Positions 42,940-56,746 of a stretch of 64,000 nucleotides of DNA are shown piece by piece (positions within the stretch are counted from its first letter, which is position 1; each line of letters begins with the position of its first letter). Under the pieces are notes generated by a model that saw nothing but the letters and a program-made list of their open reading frames with translations, did no database searches and was not told where the DNA came from. The DNA is taken from NCBI RefSeq assembly GCF_043641665.1, contig NC_092196.1, forward strand, positions 13,343,192 to 13,407,191, written 5' to 3'. The position numbers and the translations under genes are program-made. This DNA comes from Enoplosus armatus. Its lineage: Eukaryota; Chordata; Actinopteri; Centrarchiformes; Enoplosidae.

Positions 42940-43771
42940 AAATTTAAGGCTTAGTTTAAAAGCTCTTCTTGCTGCAGCCCCCATGGAGCAGCTATATTCT
43001 CAGCAGTAGGAGGGGTGAAAGATGGATGGGGGAAGGAAAAGTTTATCATTTTGCAGAGCTGCATTCATAAACAGTGATGACAGGTAATTCTTCTCACCCT
43101 GCTGATTGGAGGATGGATGAGTCTGGCAGTCACGTAAGACTAGGATCCTGCTCATCATCATGGACTCAGACCTCTTCTGTCACTTTTGATTTTACAGACC
43201 ATGCTTTGGCTTTTCACACACTAGTGGAGCCCCTCACGGCTCGGTCAAAGTTCAGTGCACTCTGTATTGTTAACACGCGGTGCAGACAGTTCAAGGTCTC
43301 GCCCTGCGCCCCTCCACATTAAAGCTGCATGTGGAAAACGCCGCTCCATTCTTCTTTGGTATCTTTTTTCGAGTCAATCTTTCATCTCCACTTCGGGGGA
43401 TGTTTAATCTCCTTCCACTTTCAGTTTTTCACAGTCACATTATGCCAGTGTCCAATCTGCTAGAGGGCTAGAAAAGTCATTATTCTTACACTTGTGGTAA
43501 AAACAGGCCATTTATATTGATTGTTGTGGTCAATACAAACCAGTGGGGTTATTGATCCTACTTTTCTCTGTCTGTATAAAGTCATTATTCTTTTTAGAGA
43601 TTGTGAGGTTTTTCTTGTTTGTTTCCTTGAGAAGGAAAGACTAAATCTTCACTAGTCACCACTTTTGCATTTGTTTCGAAAAGTCTTTTTAAATGAATTA
43701 TATGTCTCTTGTGCTGATGCTGCTGCTCTAGTGCCAAGCAGCAAATCCCTTTGTCTAAGTCTTGTTATCTA

Positions 43772-43785
43772 CTGCCACCTAGTGG
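43772..43785 (-). promoter_or_regulatory. candidate CTCF site
   Basis: On the minus strand the sequence reads CCACTAGGTGGCAG, matching the core vertebrate CTCF consensus (CCASYAGRKGGCRS) at essentially every position. Motif match only; no occupancy evidence. Confidence 0.4.
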
Positions 43786-44474
43786 TCGTACAAGGCTCAC
43801 ATCTGTGATGGGTGTGTCAGTGAAATGGCTGATATGACTTTGGGGTTGTAAATTGATCTTTTTATATCTCTATATCATCTTACTCTCCAAATCATCATAT
43901 TGATGTATGAGTTTCATTGTATTTTCACTGTGTCTACAGAAGAAGAATTGCCAGAAACAAATCTCTAACTCATCACAGAGACTGTCGAATGAGATTATTT
44001 GGATGATTTGTAGTCAGAGGCAGGATGTGAACACAACTGTTCAAGTTGTCCCTCACATTTGAACTTGATACCGGAGACGGCAGATTTGTTCAGGAGGCTC
44101 AGCTCACCTCCCTCCCCCCGTAGAAACTCATTGTAATCTGAGTCTGCCTTGCAGCTGTTTCTCCCTCTAAAACACCCTGGATGTAGTTTCTCATCGGCTT
44201 CAGAGGCTGTCAAATGTCATTTCCCTTTGGTTTCCAACTCTCTTTGAGAATCGTATTTTCTTACTCGAGCCACCAATGGGAGGCGCTCATTCTCTTAGGT
44301 TTATTATGTCAGGAGCCCCTGCCTGGACCCACAACCTTTTCCGCCAAATTCCATCAGCAGACTTGCAACTCTTCCAGGAGGCCGACGGCATGCAGAAATC
44401 TGGAAAGTATTAAACAACCTGCTGGTGGAGGGGACTGGGGAAGGGAAGGTGGGGAGGGGGCGGTTGAAGGAGGG

Positions 44475-44489
44475 AGGGGGGGGGGGGGG
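44475..44489. repeat. poly(G) tract in a G-rich region
   Basis: A 15-nt G homopolymer within a strongly G-rich purine stretch (44425-44515). Confidence 0.95.
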
Positions 44490-44780
44490 TAAAAAAGTGG
44501 GGGTGGGGAGAAAAGAAAGAATACAAAATTGTTCATATACCGCCCTTTGCCTGGCTCTGCTCCCTTTCCCCCTCCCACGCACACACACACGTTAGTGTGT
44601 GAGCCCCCCCACCACCAAAAAAAAAAAGATCCAGACCACTCCCCAAGCAGCTCCAGCATTTTTCTTTTATGTTTGCAGCAGTATTTTGCAAGTCCTTTTT
44701 TTTCTTTTTTTTAATGGGTCATAAACAAACAGCCAGTTCTGCTGTGTAGTTCTGCACTAAGGGGGAGGAGAGATGGGGGA

Positions 44781-44833
44781 GTGTGTGGGTGTGGTGTGTG
44801 TGTGTGTGTGTGTGTGAGTGTGTGTGTGTGTGG
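44781..44833. repeat. imperfect (TG)n microsatellite
   Basis: GT-rich run with a few interruptions. Confidence 0.95.
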
Positions 44834-45004
44834 AGTTGTTTGCTGGCACAGAACTGGAAGGCGAGTGTGATGGTCGAAAGCCCCAACTGTGTCTTTGTGG
44901 TCGCGAATGAAAACAAAAACCTGGATGCCATCCAGATATCTTTTCCCATGCCTTGATACACATATCTCTGACCAAATGTATGCCCATTATCTGGGGGGGG
45001 GGCC

Positions 45005-45036
45005 CATCTTCTTATGGGCCCGCCCATAAGAAGATG
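45005..45036. repeat. perfect 15-bp inverted repeat with 2-nt loop
   Basis: Left arm catcttcttatgggc (45005-45019), spacer cc, right arm gcccataagaagatg (45022-45036), an exact reverse complement. Confidence 0.97.
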
Positions 45037-47800
45037 TATAGAAACTGAACTGTGCCAAGTTCAGTTTTTAAGCAAGCGAGACAGAAATATATCTTCCTGG
45101 GAGTAAGATCTGTCTTCACTGCTATGTGTCAGTGCATATATTGATGTTTTTATTTAAAATCCTTAATAGTCTTTTCCTTCATTCTGCTGAGATAAAGGTT
45201 GTTAGTCATTTGGTAAAGACATCTCTCCTTGGCTGTCTTTTTATTGATTAAATCTCAACACTTATTGCCAGAGTAATATATCTTCGCCTTTTCAACATCT
45301 GCCTTTAGTTCAATCTGCCAAGTAACCAAACAAAGTGTAAGCTAACAAACGTTATCATTAGGAAACATTTATTTTCCCCCTTTGTGTCCTCAAAGATAGG
45401 CCGAGGTATTCCTCCAGGAGTGCGAGACGCAGCGCTACGGATATTGGTGTTAACAGGAGCAGCGAACATAAACATTCCAGTACCCGGTGTTGACCTCCTG
45501 ACCTCTAAACTCTGGAGCTGCAGGGCCGGCAGCAGGAGACCACACACACGTGGTGGGAGGAGGAGGAGCAGGGAGGACGCACAAGACGTCTCCGGTGTCC
45601 TTGCCTTAAACAGCTTCAGAGTGAAAAACCATCCGCCGAACATCAATACAGTCCTCCCGCTCAGATATTGTTGCAGGTATGTCAGAATGTGGCTTTCTTA
45701 GATGGGAAAGTCTTCTCCCCCAGTTGTTGTGCAACCAGCAGTTTCCTTTATGAATCTGGAGATTGTGTCATAACTTCTTTGGGTTAGACTCAAATCTTTA
45801 GCGTTAAAATGTGTTCTTCCATCTAACAGAACCACAATTGCTAAATCCGCCTGCAAGTCAGCAGATTGAAACCATGCATTCGACAAAGTTTTATTGTTCT
45901 TTATGCTGTGAGTGAACAAACAAGCAGCTGGAACAATATATGTACGTTTTGATGTGTTCTTCTTTTAGTAGTGATTTCAACATGTAGTCGTCAATCATAA
46001 AATCAACTTCCAGCATGAGTCTTCAGATGTGCTGTCCCACTTTCTGAATCCAGCATGTAGCACTAAGATCTGAACATGGAGGACTCATTTTTGCCATAAG
46101 CACAGAAACAATGATTCATCCCTTCATTTTCCATTCTTTCCTTCTGTCTGCACGGTGCTCTGCTAACCCTGTCTCACTCCGCTGAAGAGAAGAGCGCTCC
46201 TCTGCAGCCGTGTGTGTCCCCAGGAGGTCTGGCCTGGCCTGCACTCAGCCATGACCACATAGGATGGGGCTGGGGGCCCTGCTGCTCTCTACCCCCTCTT
46301 CTCTGCCAGAGGCTGCTTCCCTTCCAGGGCCCGTCCACGGCTGGCTGACACAGGAAGGAGTGTGCACACATACTACACTCCTCCGTGCACCCACACCTTT
46401 AGGCTGCTGTGAAATGTGAACTTCCACACACAAACCATATCCTCCACAGTAGAATTCTAAACATCAAAATCCTAAACTTCCACATGTAGAAAAAAACACA
46501 TTATTCTCTGTTCATCTCTGAATGCAGCTCATTGGTGGGAACAGTCAATTATCAGTGATACCAGTGAACCCAGAATTGATAAAAAAAAGATTTAGACTTT
46601 AGATGTTGATCACACAGTGAGGCTACTCCCCTGCCAACATGGACTTGGCGCCGTCCCAACAGAGGCTGTATGTCCATACAATACCCTCCTTGTTTGGTAG
46701 ACACTGCGTGCCCACTGTGGAGCGAAATGCTCTAAAGCTGACCAGGAAGTGAGGGATCACAAAGGGTCACTTCCCATAGGCCAGCTTTAAACTTTGACCT
46801 TCTAGTCCTTCTTCAACTTAATCTTCCCTTTCTCCCGACATAATGAGAAATGCCAGTGCCACCCAGTGACTGCAGGGGCAGAGGGAACTGAAGGACGGTT
46901 TCAGAGACTGATGCCTGACGATAATCTGGAAATAAGTGGCTCCTTTTGTCCAACACATTTCTTGCATTCAGCACCTCTTTTTCTTCAGCAATCTAAAGTT
47001 ATTTTCAATATATATCAGCCTTGCATGTAGAAAGTACACTTCTGAACATCTCTAAATGTTTCTCCAAACTAATTTCCGCCTTTTACATTCTCAAAAAGTT
47101 CTTTAAATTAAAGTCTACATGAGCAGATATAAGTTTTGAAGCTTTTCGCACTTATAAGCAAGTGGGATACCAAGATATGGAACTCAATAGCTACGACATG
47201 ACCTCAAACTACTTTAGACTCCAGGGCTATGCTAAAGGGTATTTAAACTTTTTCTCATTCACTTCTTACTTCATACTTGGTCGGGTGAGATGAAGGGCTG
47301 CGTTCAGGCCTATGCACATTCCTCTGTTAGCTTTATAAAACACACAGTGTCCACTGTTCACATGGGCTGAACCTCAGTGATTTCATAGTGCACACGTTAA
47401 TATCAGCGCTGGCAGAGCCAATCACACAGACTTTCCATTACAGTCTATCACCTTCCTGTTTTCATGCGACTTCTATACGCAACCTCCACTTCACTAGTGG
47501 AAAACACTGCAGCTGCTTAGAGGCTCATTCACTTTCCTCAAACCTCAACAGCATCATAAATCAGGGTGTGTGTAGAGATAGAAAACAACACTAGGGTGAA
47601 GAATCCCAGAGCTCCATGTGGAGAGAGGACTTTAAAACACACTGTACTGGGTGTTGGTCCTTCATTTAACAACTCCGTCATCCAGTTTAGGCTCCCCTCC
47701 CTCTGGCCATGGTTCCCTCAGGACTGAGCTGGAGAGGAGAGGGGGAAAAGTCCGGCCGACGCTGGCTCTCTTCACCGTCCTACCGGCCAGGCTCTGACTC

Positions 47801-47836
47801 TCCTCCTCCTCCTCCTCCTCCTCCTCCTCCTCCTCC
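47801..47836. repeat. (TCC)12 trinucleotide repeat
   Basis: Pure TCC units for 36 bp, a homopyrimidine stretch able to form triplex DNA. Confidence 0.97.
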
Positions 47837-48818
47837 GAGATTACACAGCCAATCAGAGCCAGCAGACCAAAAAACAGATGTATTGTGTGTGTTTGTGTGT
47901 CTGTTGGGTTGAGTTGTGTTTATTTTATTTTCTCTCATTATTCAGTGGTTGATTTAGGCTGGAATTACAATTTACTTCAATAAAACAATTAAACACTTTT
48001 ATTCAAAAGTTCAAAATAATTACATTTAGCACATATAACATATTCAACCACATACATTTTTCTGCTGTATGTCGAATAACAGAAGTCAGAAAAGAAGACA
48101 GTGCAGCAGTGGTAGTCATTTATACAAGCAGCCACCGTCCTGCAGGCATGCGTGCTATAAATGCAAATGTTCACTCAAACGCTGGATTAAAGGCTGTGTC
48201 AAAAACAGCACGGCGCAATTATTTGATCTCTTAAACAACCTTAACATTCTCACATCTGTCATGAGATATTTTTTTCTTTCTGGGCGGATTTAGGCTTGAC
48301 ATTTAAATCTATCTCTGGTGTTTATTTTAAACATAAACTCAATGTGACGCCTTGCATGCGATGTCGAGGCGTGTCTGGCTCTGAGCTCGGAAGACGCAGC
48401 TGAACATGAGGCCATCTCCTGGCTTTTCCTGCATCAGACGATTGCCTTTTGGCGGTGCACCTCGCATTGGTAAAGCCTGGTTAAAGCCCCTCTCCACCCT
48501 TTCCATCTGTAGCTGTTTATTTTGATCGACAGCTCGCGGGGATGCTCAAAGAGGGAGAGAAAGTTGTACCAGATTCATCTCAAGCGAAGCGCTGCCTCAT
48601 TCACACCACACTCTGCAGAAAAAACGTCATGTTGACAGTGAAAACCTCAACATTTGTGGGAGTGGGGGCGTGTGTATGTGTGTGTGTTGGATGCAAGTGT
48701 GCTTACGTGGGTGTTTGACCGACTTGGTGAGCGAGAGCGAGGTTGGACAAAACGTGAATCAAAGCAGGATGGAACAAAATAGAGAAGGAATGGTTAAGTA
48801 ATCATCCACATCACACAA

Positions 48819-48848
48819 CCCCCCCACCCCCCCCCCCCCACCCCCACT
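48819..48848. repeat. poly(C) tract
   Basis: C homopolymers broken only by single A residues for about 30 nt. Confidence 0.95.
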
Positions 48849-49295
48849 ATTCTTCTGCTGCATGCTCCAGCTGTGCTGCTGCTTTTGGGCCGGCCAGGAA
48901 GTGTTGGAGGGCGAGTGTTTGGGGTGGAGGCAGGGTGAGGTCACCGTGCTGTTGGCCCCTGGGATGGGAGGAGAGAGGAGAGACACTCGGCCCACTGTCA
49001 GGGCTCTATCTATTCATTCTTAATCTTCATTGTTAACTGAGCCCTTCATCAGCAACATATGGTGTGTAACCTAAGTATTCCAGCACACACTCTACATCTG
49101 GAGCACCGCACAGTGCTGCCATTTTGAACACTATCAAACACCCCCCCTTTTACATATGTTCCCATGCTCACACACACACAGACATGCTCAGTGAGAGTGA
49201 GTCACCCACAGAGCCGTGGGCATATTTAGAGACCACTGTGTGAGTGCCTGGCCCTGCGTGCTTGGGATGCCTTGGGTGTGACTGGGGTGGCCTGC

Positions 49296-49327
49296 AGTGT
49301 GTGTTTGTGTGTGTGTGTGTGTGTGTT
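49296..49327. repeat. (GT)n microsatellite, left arm of a fold-back pair
   Basis: GT dinucleotides with a single interruption (gtttgt). Confidence 0.95.
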
Positions 49328-49416
49328 ATGGTCGATCCAGCTGCCTGTCGTCTGCAGCCTGTCCCATCACTTCTCACAGCAGGAAGAGAGCCAGCCAGAC
49401 AGCGACTCAAGCAGAC

Positions 49417-49417
49417 A

Positions 49418-49459
<42 letters not shown>
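49417..49459. repeat. (CA)n microsatellite, right arm of a fold-back pair
   Basis: About 21 CA units, 90 bp after the (GT)n run and complementary to it on the same strand. Confidence 0.96.
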
Positions 49460-49461
<2 letters not shown>

Positions 49462-51339
49462 GAAAGGCTACTCAATGGAAAGAACTGCTGATAGAATTTG
49501 GAATTTCCTGGTCACCAGTATTTTCATTGGGAATTAAGCACTGGTCATTTTCCGGCCTTTACTGTGGCACTGATAATCTCACACAGCTCATTATAATTCT
49601 AAGTGGGTGAACCACAGACAGTCAAATTCAATAATGAAACTCACTTTTATTATGATTATTAGTCACAGAGATATTTGGAAACGATGGTGAGAGGTGAAAC
49701 AGATTTACCGTCACCACAGACTTTCCAGTTTTCCATGAAGTTTCCAGTCATGCGTTGTGCAACAATTACACTGTAGTTAGTCTGGTGATTCTCAGGACTT
49801 GGCCAGCGCGGCCTACTCCCTCCTCCCACAACCACGTGTGTAGTTTTTACAGACTGGGAGATCTACAAACCCAAATATGACCTCAGTGAATTAAATATTC
49901 TCCTCGGAAAACCCCCACATCCCCAGAGTGGCATTTCAGGTTGTCAGCTGCATTGTGATTGTGCGTGTAGTTTCTGTGTGTAAGAGAGAGCAAGCAGAGA
50001 GGGATTTTGTTTGTGGCTTCAAATATGCGACTGTTTTCAATGAACATGCATCTCCAGCTTGTGCTCGCTTTTGTGTATGTGGTCAACACATGTTTTATAA
50101 TTGTGGTGTTTTTACTATACATTAGTTATTAAGCCCAAAAGACTGACACTCTGTCCTGCAGGAGCCCGGTTGTTTAACAAGGTTGAAGCTGAACTGTAGG
50201 CCCACTGTAACGAGAGCCCAGGTAATTGTTTTGAAAGGGTAACTTTATAATGGAAAAATATTAAAACAACTCCTGTTTTCAATTAAGTCTTTCCAGCCCA
50301 TCCCCCACAACTCTGAAAAAGTGGAGAGTTCAATCCAAGCTGCCATGCTATATTTTCTTCCCTGAGTTCACCACTTGCCTACAACATATGGCCAAGGCCG
50401 GGATTTAATGTAATTTTTCCGCTTACACATCCTAAACCTCAGTTTTTGGTCTTGAAAGACGGCTGAGGCTTTTATTTATAGTCCTTCTTCTCCAAAGCTT
50501 TTTTTGTTTCAAAAGAAAAAATAGGATATAAATGACAATAACAAAAAACTAAAAAGTTGAAAATGTCTAGATATTGTTCTCTCTTTGTAACGCTGCTCGT
50601 TGTTTTTGACCACACCCGACTTTTCTTTTGTCGTGAAAGGGTGAAATTCATTACATAGGAACTGAGTGGAACACATGTTTTGAAACACTCACATGGGTGG
50701 AGGAACAGGCTAAGGTCTCATCTGGAATGCATAAAGCATAACAATACATCCCAACATCTCTCATCACTCTGGATGAAGAGCGAGGTTAGGCTGGGATGTG
50801 AGTGGGTGGGAATCCTGCTGGAGTAGTGTAGGCTAATGCTGTAGGCTGTATAGATGAAGCTGTTCTTCCTGTGCCCTCCTACAGATGTGTGAAACATTGG
50901 CATTTTTGGGGGAGGACGTTTTCTTTTTAGTATGTTTTGCAGTTAGGTTAACGTGATAATCTGCAAGATCTGGGGTTTATGGGTATTTTGGACACATCTT
51001 TTATGATAAGCGGTGGCTGCTATTTTGTTTATGCTGCGCATTTGGAAGATATCATTCCACAATCAAACAGCGTGATATATTTTTCCTTTCCTTTGATGAA
51101 GTTTCAGCTTCTGTGGCAACAGGCTTTTCTGTTTGTGCTCAATTATTATCTCTGTTTACGGTAACTACCCAAAGGTTTTGTATTTATTCCAATCTAATAA
51201 TGTTTCATCATTTCTTGCAAAGATTTTGTCCATGGAAAAAACCTACCGGACCGTACTTAGCTTTTATAAGCCGACATGAACTTATCACTACGACATTATA
51301 CGAATCATGAAAAGAGAGGAACAAGACCACGGGTCTACA

Positions 51340-51850
51340 GCCATGTGCTAAATGTTAATGTCAGCAATCTAACATGCTAACAATGTTTACTATGGTCACT
51401 GTCTTAGTTTAGCATGTTAGCATGCTAACATTTGCTAATTAGCACTACGACACAAAGTACAGCTGAGGCTGATGGGAATGGCACTAGTTTTGCAGATTGG
51501 TCATAAACCAGTCTGGACATATTAAAATTTTGACCTAATGCTGGCACTAAATGAAAAGTTAGGATCACCAAAGTTATTAAAATTCTTCCTGACGGGGGAC
51601 ATGAAAGCATGAACGTGTGTACATGTCCCTATGGTAATGCATCCTATGGTTGTCGAGACATTTCAATAAAAACAAAAATGTCAACCTGCTGGTGGTGCTA
51701 TCGAGGAGAAGTCAGGTCACCAAACTCATTCATCCTCTGGGGACAACGTCTGTACAAAATGTCACGGCAATTCATCAAATAGATATTTCAGTCTGGACCA
51801 AAGTGGTGGAGCAACTGACCGACAGACTGACCAACCATTATTGCCAAAAA
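51340..51850 (+). mobile_element. interspersed fish repeat with internal degenerate tandem units
   Basis: Contains tgttagcatgctaacattt (with the 14-bp palindrome gttagcatgctaac), tacagctgaggctgatggga and ttggtcataaacca. It then has two diverged copies of a unit (caccaaa...ttcatcctctgggga...tgtacaaaatgtcac and an earlier counterpart), ending tcagtctggaccaaagtggt and gaccgacagactgacc. I recognise this as a widespread teleost repeat class but cannot name the family with certainty. Confidence 0.6.
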
Positions 51851-54800
51851 AAAGGCATTTATTGTGATAAATTTCTCATAAATTATTGCTTTAAGGTCAG
51901 GGAGAGTGTTTTGGTAGATCTTGTGGTTTGGGAAGGCTTGTTGCATAAACCAAAATGGTTGTGAATTTGTGGATTTTTCTAATTGTGTGTATTACGCATG
52001 TGTGGATTTGTAATACATGCTGTTGGATCTCTGTGTATCAATCCATCCTTACCTCCTCCTTCCCTCTTCCACTGAGAGGAGCTGTCAGAGGGTTTGGTTC
52101 AGATCGTGTGTGAGTGGCTGCTCTGGGCTGCAGTCCAGACCGATGCCGACAGATGAGCACACACACAACACTGATTCTCTGCTCCAAGCCAGGCTTTACG
52201 GCGCGGCCACAGTTTCCTTTGGCCAGGCCACTATACAGCCACTAGGCTAGCCATCACACACATATGTGTATCACCACATTCCCCGGAAGTCGACCAAGTT
52301 TGAGCGACCATCTTCCTCTACAAATGCAAACAGGAAACCAAAACACCATGAGTATTATGGATTCAATTATTTGGTTTTCTTGTATCAGCAGCCAGATGAC
52401 TCATAACTTAAGCAGTGAGCCTGATCTAGACAGAGATAAAAACTAAAGCACGTTTAGCAGCATGCTTAAAGATGGTCTCATTCATGCCTATTCTTTACCC
52501 TCCTTTCTTTCACACAAGACAACAGCCCTTTGCTAGCTGTATAGTCAATGCCTTACGCTTGGTATAAAACCCTTCTGATGACCTCAGCGTGCCAGTGTCT
52601 TATCTCAGAGTAAATGAGCTCAATGATAGGTGTTAACATTGGCTTTTCATGACTTTTGACCCCAGAAGCAGCTTTGGGATTCTCCAAATAGCCAACAAAC
52701 AAATGATAAGATGATGCACCAATAGCTGGTCAGAGCCAGCTCCTTATTCTCCAGGTAGACCAGATCTACAGACGCTACGAAGTGCTGGCAGCACTTCAGG
52801 AAAGAAAATATCCACTGGCACACACCTTCCTTTACGTAAAGTCAGAATTGGCAGCCTGTAAAGGAAGTACTGCACTGTTAGCTGTCAAAGGAGCACAGAT
52901 TCGCTGCTTGGGAAAAGATAGCACATCAGCAGGAATGAGGAAACTGCTGATAACAAGTAGGCAAGAATTGTTTTCTTCTCTGGGAGTTGGAGGGGATTTC
53001 AGCTGCAGATCTCAAAGCAAATGAATCATATGACCAAGAGTGTTTATTCAGACACATTTGATTGTAATTAAAAATAACTAGCATGGAGTGTGTCTGATGC
53101 AGCTTAGATATTTATCTGCAGATAACAGAGCTGTGAGATCTGTGCAGAAACGAGAGCAAGGCGACTCAAATTGAATTCTTTCATAGCTTTTATTGCTTCA
53201 TTCCAAACCCTTGAGGCCTGTATCACTCTGATTCCAAGCAACAGTTTGTATGCTGGTCTTGCCTGTTGGGATGTGTGTCCTGATGACATCCACTCCAACA
53301 GGAAGCCAGGGGCTAATGATTAGCACATGTTTAGGATCACTAGGGTGCCACAATCTGGAGTTCGTCATGCCGTATGTCTCTGATTTATTTAGTTGTTGTT
53401 TTTTCACAGGGAGGGACGGGCCCATTTCTGAGGGGAAAGAAACGAAGCCCTCTCCCCTTCTAAAACATCTTGGCCTGCTTTATCTGATTTAGCTCCCAGC
53501 CAATGGAGGCCTTCGGCTCGGTCATGGTCCATTTTGGAGCTTCAGAGTTTAAAATGGCAGAGGTGAGACGGGGCATGCACGGCACAGATGCTCTAATGTG
53601 ATCCTGCTTTACATTTACACACCGACCTACTTATTATGCCGCTTTCACACACAGCAGAGACATTTTTGATAGTATAGCCTCTCAAAGATAAGCTGCAGAT
53701 GTTGCATATTACAGTTTGAGGCCTGGTCATGTTTGAAACATGTGAAGCCAGTGAAAGGATCAGTGAGTTTGTCTTTTTGTGGGTGCATTTTGTGCATATT
53801 TATGGTCGGAGTCAACATGCCGTCTAGTATCAGTGTCATTGCTAATCCTTTAACGTAGGTCTGGAGGGCTCCTCTCCTGCTCCTCCTGCATGGTCCGTGG
53901 GATGTTATCTGATAGTCACTAAGTGGCGAAACACAAACATCAAGAGCAGCACAGTGAGACCAGTGAGGGCCTGGGCAGCGCAGGGAAAGAGCCATGTACA
54001 TCCTGGAGAGCAGAGAATGCATCTGCAAAGAGGAATGTCGCCGTCTTTGGTTTCAGAGTGAACTGGATGATGCATTTGATGCCGCACTTTGACTAAACCA
54101 GGCCACAACACAAACTAACACAAGCTGTAACAAAGGCGTGAAGTTCTGTGTGCAGCTGGAGTAGATTCCAATGTTCTCCAGCTGCGATGACCCAGAAATG
54201 TCCCAAGGATTTTTTTGTGGACAGGCGTTGTCAGCTACTCCTGATGACATTTTACCAGACTGACTTCACAGCTTTAGTGTTCTTCTTTTGGCAGTGACTT
54301 CCATAGGTGAAGCAGCACTGAGGCGTTCCCCCAATTCCTTCATATTCCCACAAGTGAAATATGCCTGTCCAGCTGTCCCACTAAGACGTCCTCCAGGCAG
54401 CCAAGCTGAGGTCATGTCCAAATCCTAATTTTCTCACTCAGTCCCATGTTTGCTATTGGAACAGTCCAAAAAGAGGCCACTCCTGCAGGTGGAGCCCAGT
54501 GCTGTATACCAGGGCAGGGCTCTAACTGAGGCTGACTCATTCTGTCACTGAACAGCAGGCTGTTCCAGTAAAACACCTCAACTGTAACACAAGTCTTGAC
54601 TTGACCCTTGATTTGATATGAGATCAACACAAATGTGATGCCAAAAAGAAAACTGAAAGTTAGCACTCACCTTGACTCCCAGCCTTCAACGCTGAAGTCA
54701 AATCCAGACGTACTGGTGTAATTATAGATTCAGATTTAGATTTGAAAAGATTTAGATTTTAGAAAAACAAAAACAACATATTCTAAGAATATCAGAAGAA

Positions 54801-56072
54801 TAAGAGGATTAATGTCCACACCGTAGAGTTCCCATTAAAATACTTTCTTTTTCCAACAAAGTCACAGCCCAATTCTGTCATTACAATTTGTATTTTTATT
54901 TTCATTTCAACAGTGAGAGCCTTATGATGTCTCTGTGGTTTTGTTTTAGGGTCAGCTGATTTGCCAGAGGTACTGCTTAAACAGTACTGAAGCTCTTTTT
55001 GCACAAATCTGTGAGGTTCATTTGGGGAAACAGAAAATAGTTCGAGTTGATATCCACAAATTCAACTTGGCTATTCAACTTTCTAAAACAGCTCACCTGT
55101 GTCCTGGTAAAGCCCTAAATGAAGCGGGGTGTGTCGGTTTTAGATTTCAGCTGCAGCCTCGCCACAATGGCCGAGACTATAGTTACTGGGGATTGAGCCG
55201 CTCCTGCCCGTTTGCTTTGTAATCCTTCACTTTCAAAAGAAGAGGAGCTGTGTGATTTCATTCAGTGGGGGTGAAAGGTTTTGGATGTCTTCCAGTGCTA
55301 TCAGCCATGTAAGAAAGATCATAACTCCTCAGGGTTATGGCTGAGCTATCACTGAAGAGATTGGCACTAATAAGCATGCAGGGTAAAGTGTGAGAAACCA
55401 TACCCTCATTTCTTTTAGAGTCCTCACAATAACTGGGGATTTTCTTTTGGCAATGGGTGTGTTTCATACTGAAATAATTAGCACAAAACTCCACACAATA
55501 ACTGTATAAAAGATTCATTAAAAGGGCAATATGTGCTTGTTTTCATAAATATTATTAAATATCCAACAACTGTATAATGACATCATGAAAGCAAACACAG
55601 CTTACTAAATTAAATAAAGTTGTAATAAAGAAAGGGTGGGGCACATTCGTAGCTCACTGCAGTGAAGCTTCATTTGCTGAGGAATGTATCACAGATGCTG
55701 TATTATAAGAGTTCACAGCAGCAACAACAGCAACAGAGTGACTTTATCATGTTTAAGGTAATCTTTATTGTTGTTGTTCTTTAAGCGGATTGTTACACTT
55801 CAACCCGTTGCTATTCTGCTCTGTGTAGGTCCACTGTGTGAGTAACAGTGCAGAACTGTGTGTGAATCATCTCTGACCAAAGAGGAGTGTTGGACCACTG
55901 TGACATTTATAGTCTCCACACACACACCTGCTCCAGCTGAGCAGCCAGGTTTGACTTCTCACCCTGCTGCCGCTGCTGCTGCTGGCACTGCCTTCCCCCC
56001 TGACCACTGCACCAATTACATCTTCATAAACAGCACCACGTCCAGCTGAGTGGTCGGCTGATTGTCAAAGAG

Positions 56073-56108
<36 letters not shown>
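56073..56108. repeat. (CT)n microsatellite
   Basis: About 17 CT units, homopyrimidine, 1.2 kb upstream of the inferred pmp22 first exon. Confidence 0.97.
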
Positions 56109-56112
<4 letters not shown>

Positions 56113-56645
56113 CCTCCAGCTCTGCCAGGACTCGCAGCACTGCCTCGCCCGGCATCCCACAGCGAGCCTGGGCAGCAGCGTACAGTTCCTCCCCTCGCGT
56201 GTTTACAAACACAGACCACAGGAATCCACCTGACGAGCCAAAAAACCTGCAAGGGAGAGTAGAGAGGGGGGGGGCACGAGCTGTGTTCTCTGACTGCAGC
56301 AGCTGATCACAATCATGTTTGGACTGGGGAGGGTTTCAAAACAGTGCAACAATGTGTGCTTGTGCTTTTGTCACTGTTGTCATTTTGCATTCTGGTGTGG
56401 TTTACAACTTTGTGACTTGTGAAGGAAATGGCCTGCGACCACAGCGTAATGAGGGATGCAGAACCACGGCGGGCTGTGGCGGGCAAATCTTTTTTGTCAC
56501 TCATCCTTGAATCGTGTGCGCGTGGAGATCCAAGCCGTTCCATCAGTTTAGCATGACCGAAAGACTGCACCGTGTTAACTCCCTCTGGCACTGGACAGAC
56601 TCTCCCTTCTCTCCGCAGACGCAGGAGTAAACAGGAGGCCTGCTT

Positions 56646-56665
56646 CACACACACACACACACACA
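56646..56665. repeat. (CA)n microsatellite
   Basis: Ten CA units. Confidence 0.95.
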
Positions 56666-56714
56666 GGCATTCTGGGCATACCGCAGGGCCTCCAGAGGGC
56701 TGGGCTGTTCACAT

Positions 56715-56715
<1 letters not shown>

Positions 56716-56744
<29 letters not shown>
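56716..56744. repeat. (CA)n microsatellite
   Basis: About 14 CA units, 50 bp after the previous one. Confidence 0.96.

Positions 56745-56746
<2 letters not shown>

Noticed and set aside
45305..45701. Overlapping open frames of 113 and 105 codons on opposite strands
   Set aside because: No recognisable domain, start context or splice structure; likely chance in a GC-richer patch.
49168..49610. Several open frames rich in His/Thr or Val/Cys
   Set aside because: Translation of (GT)n/(CA)n repeats.
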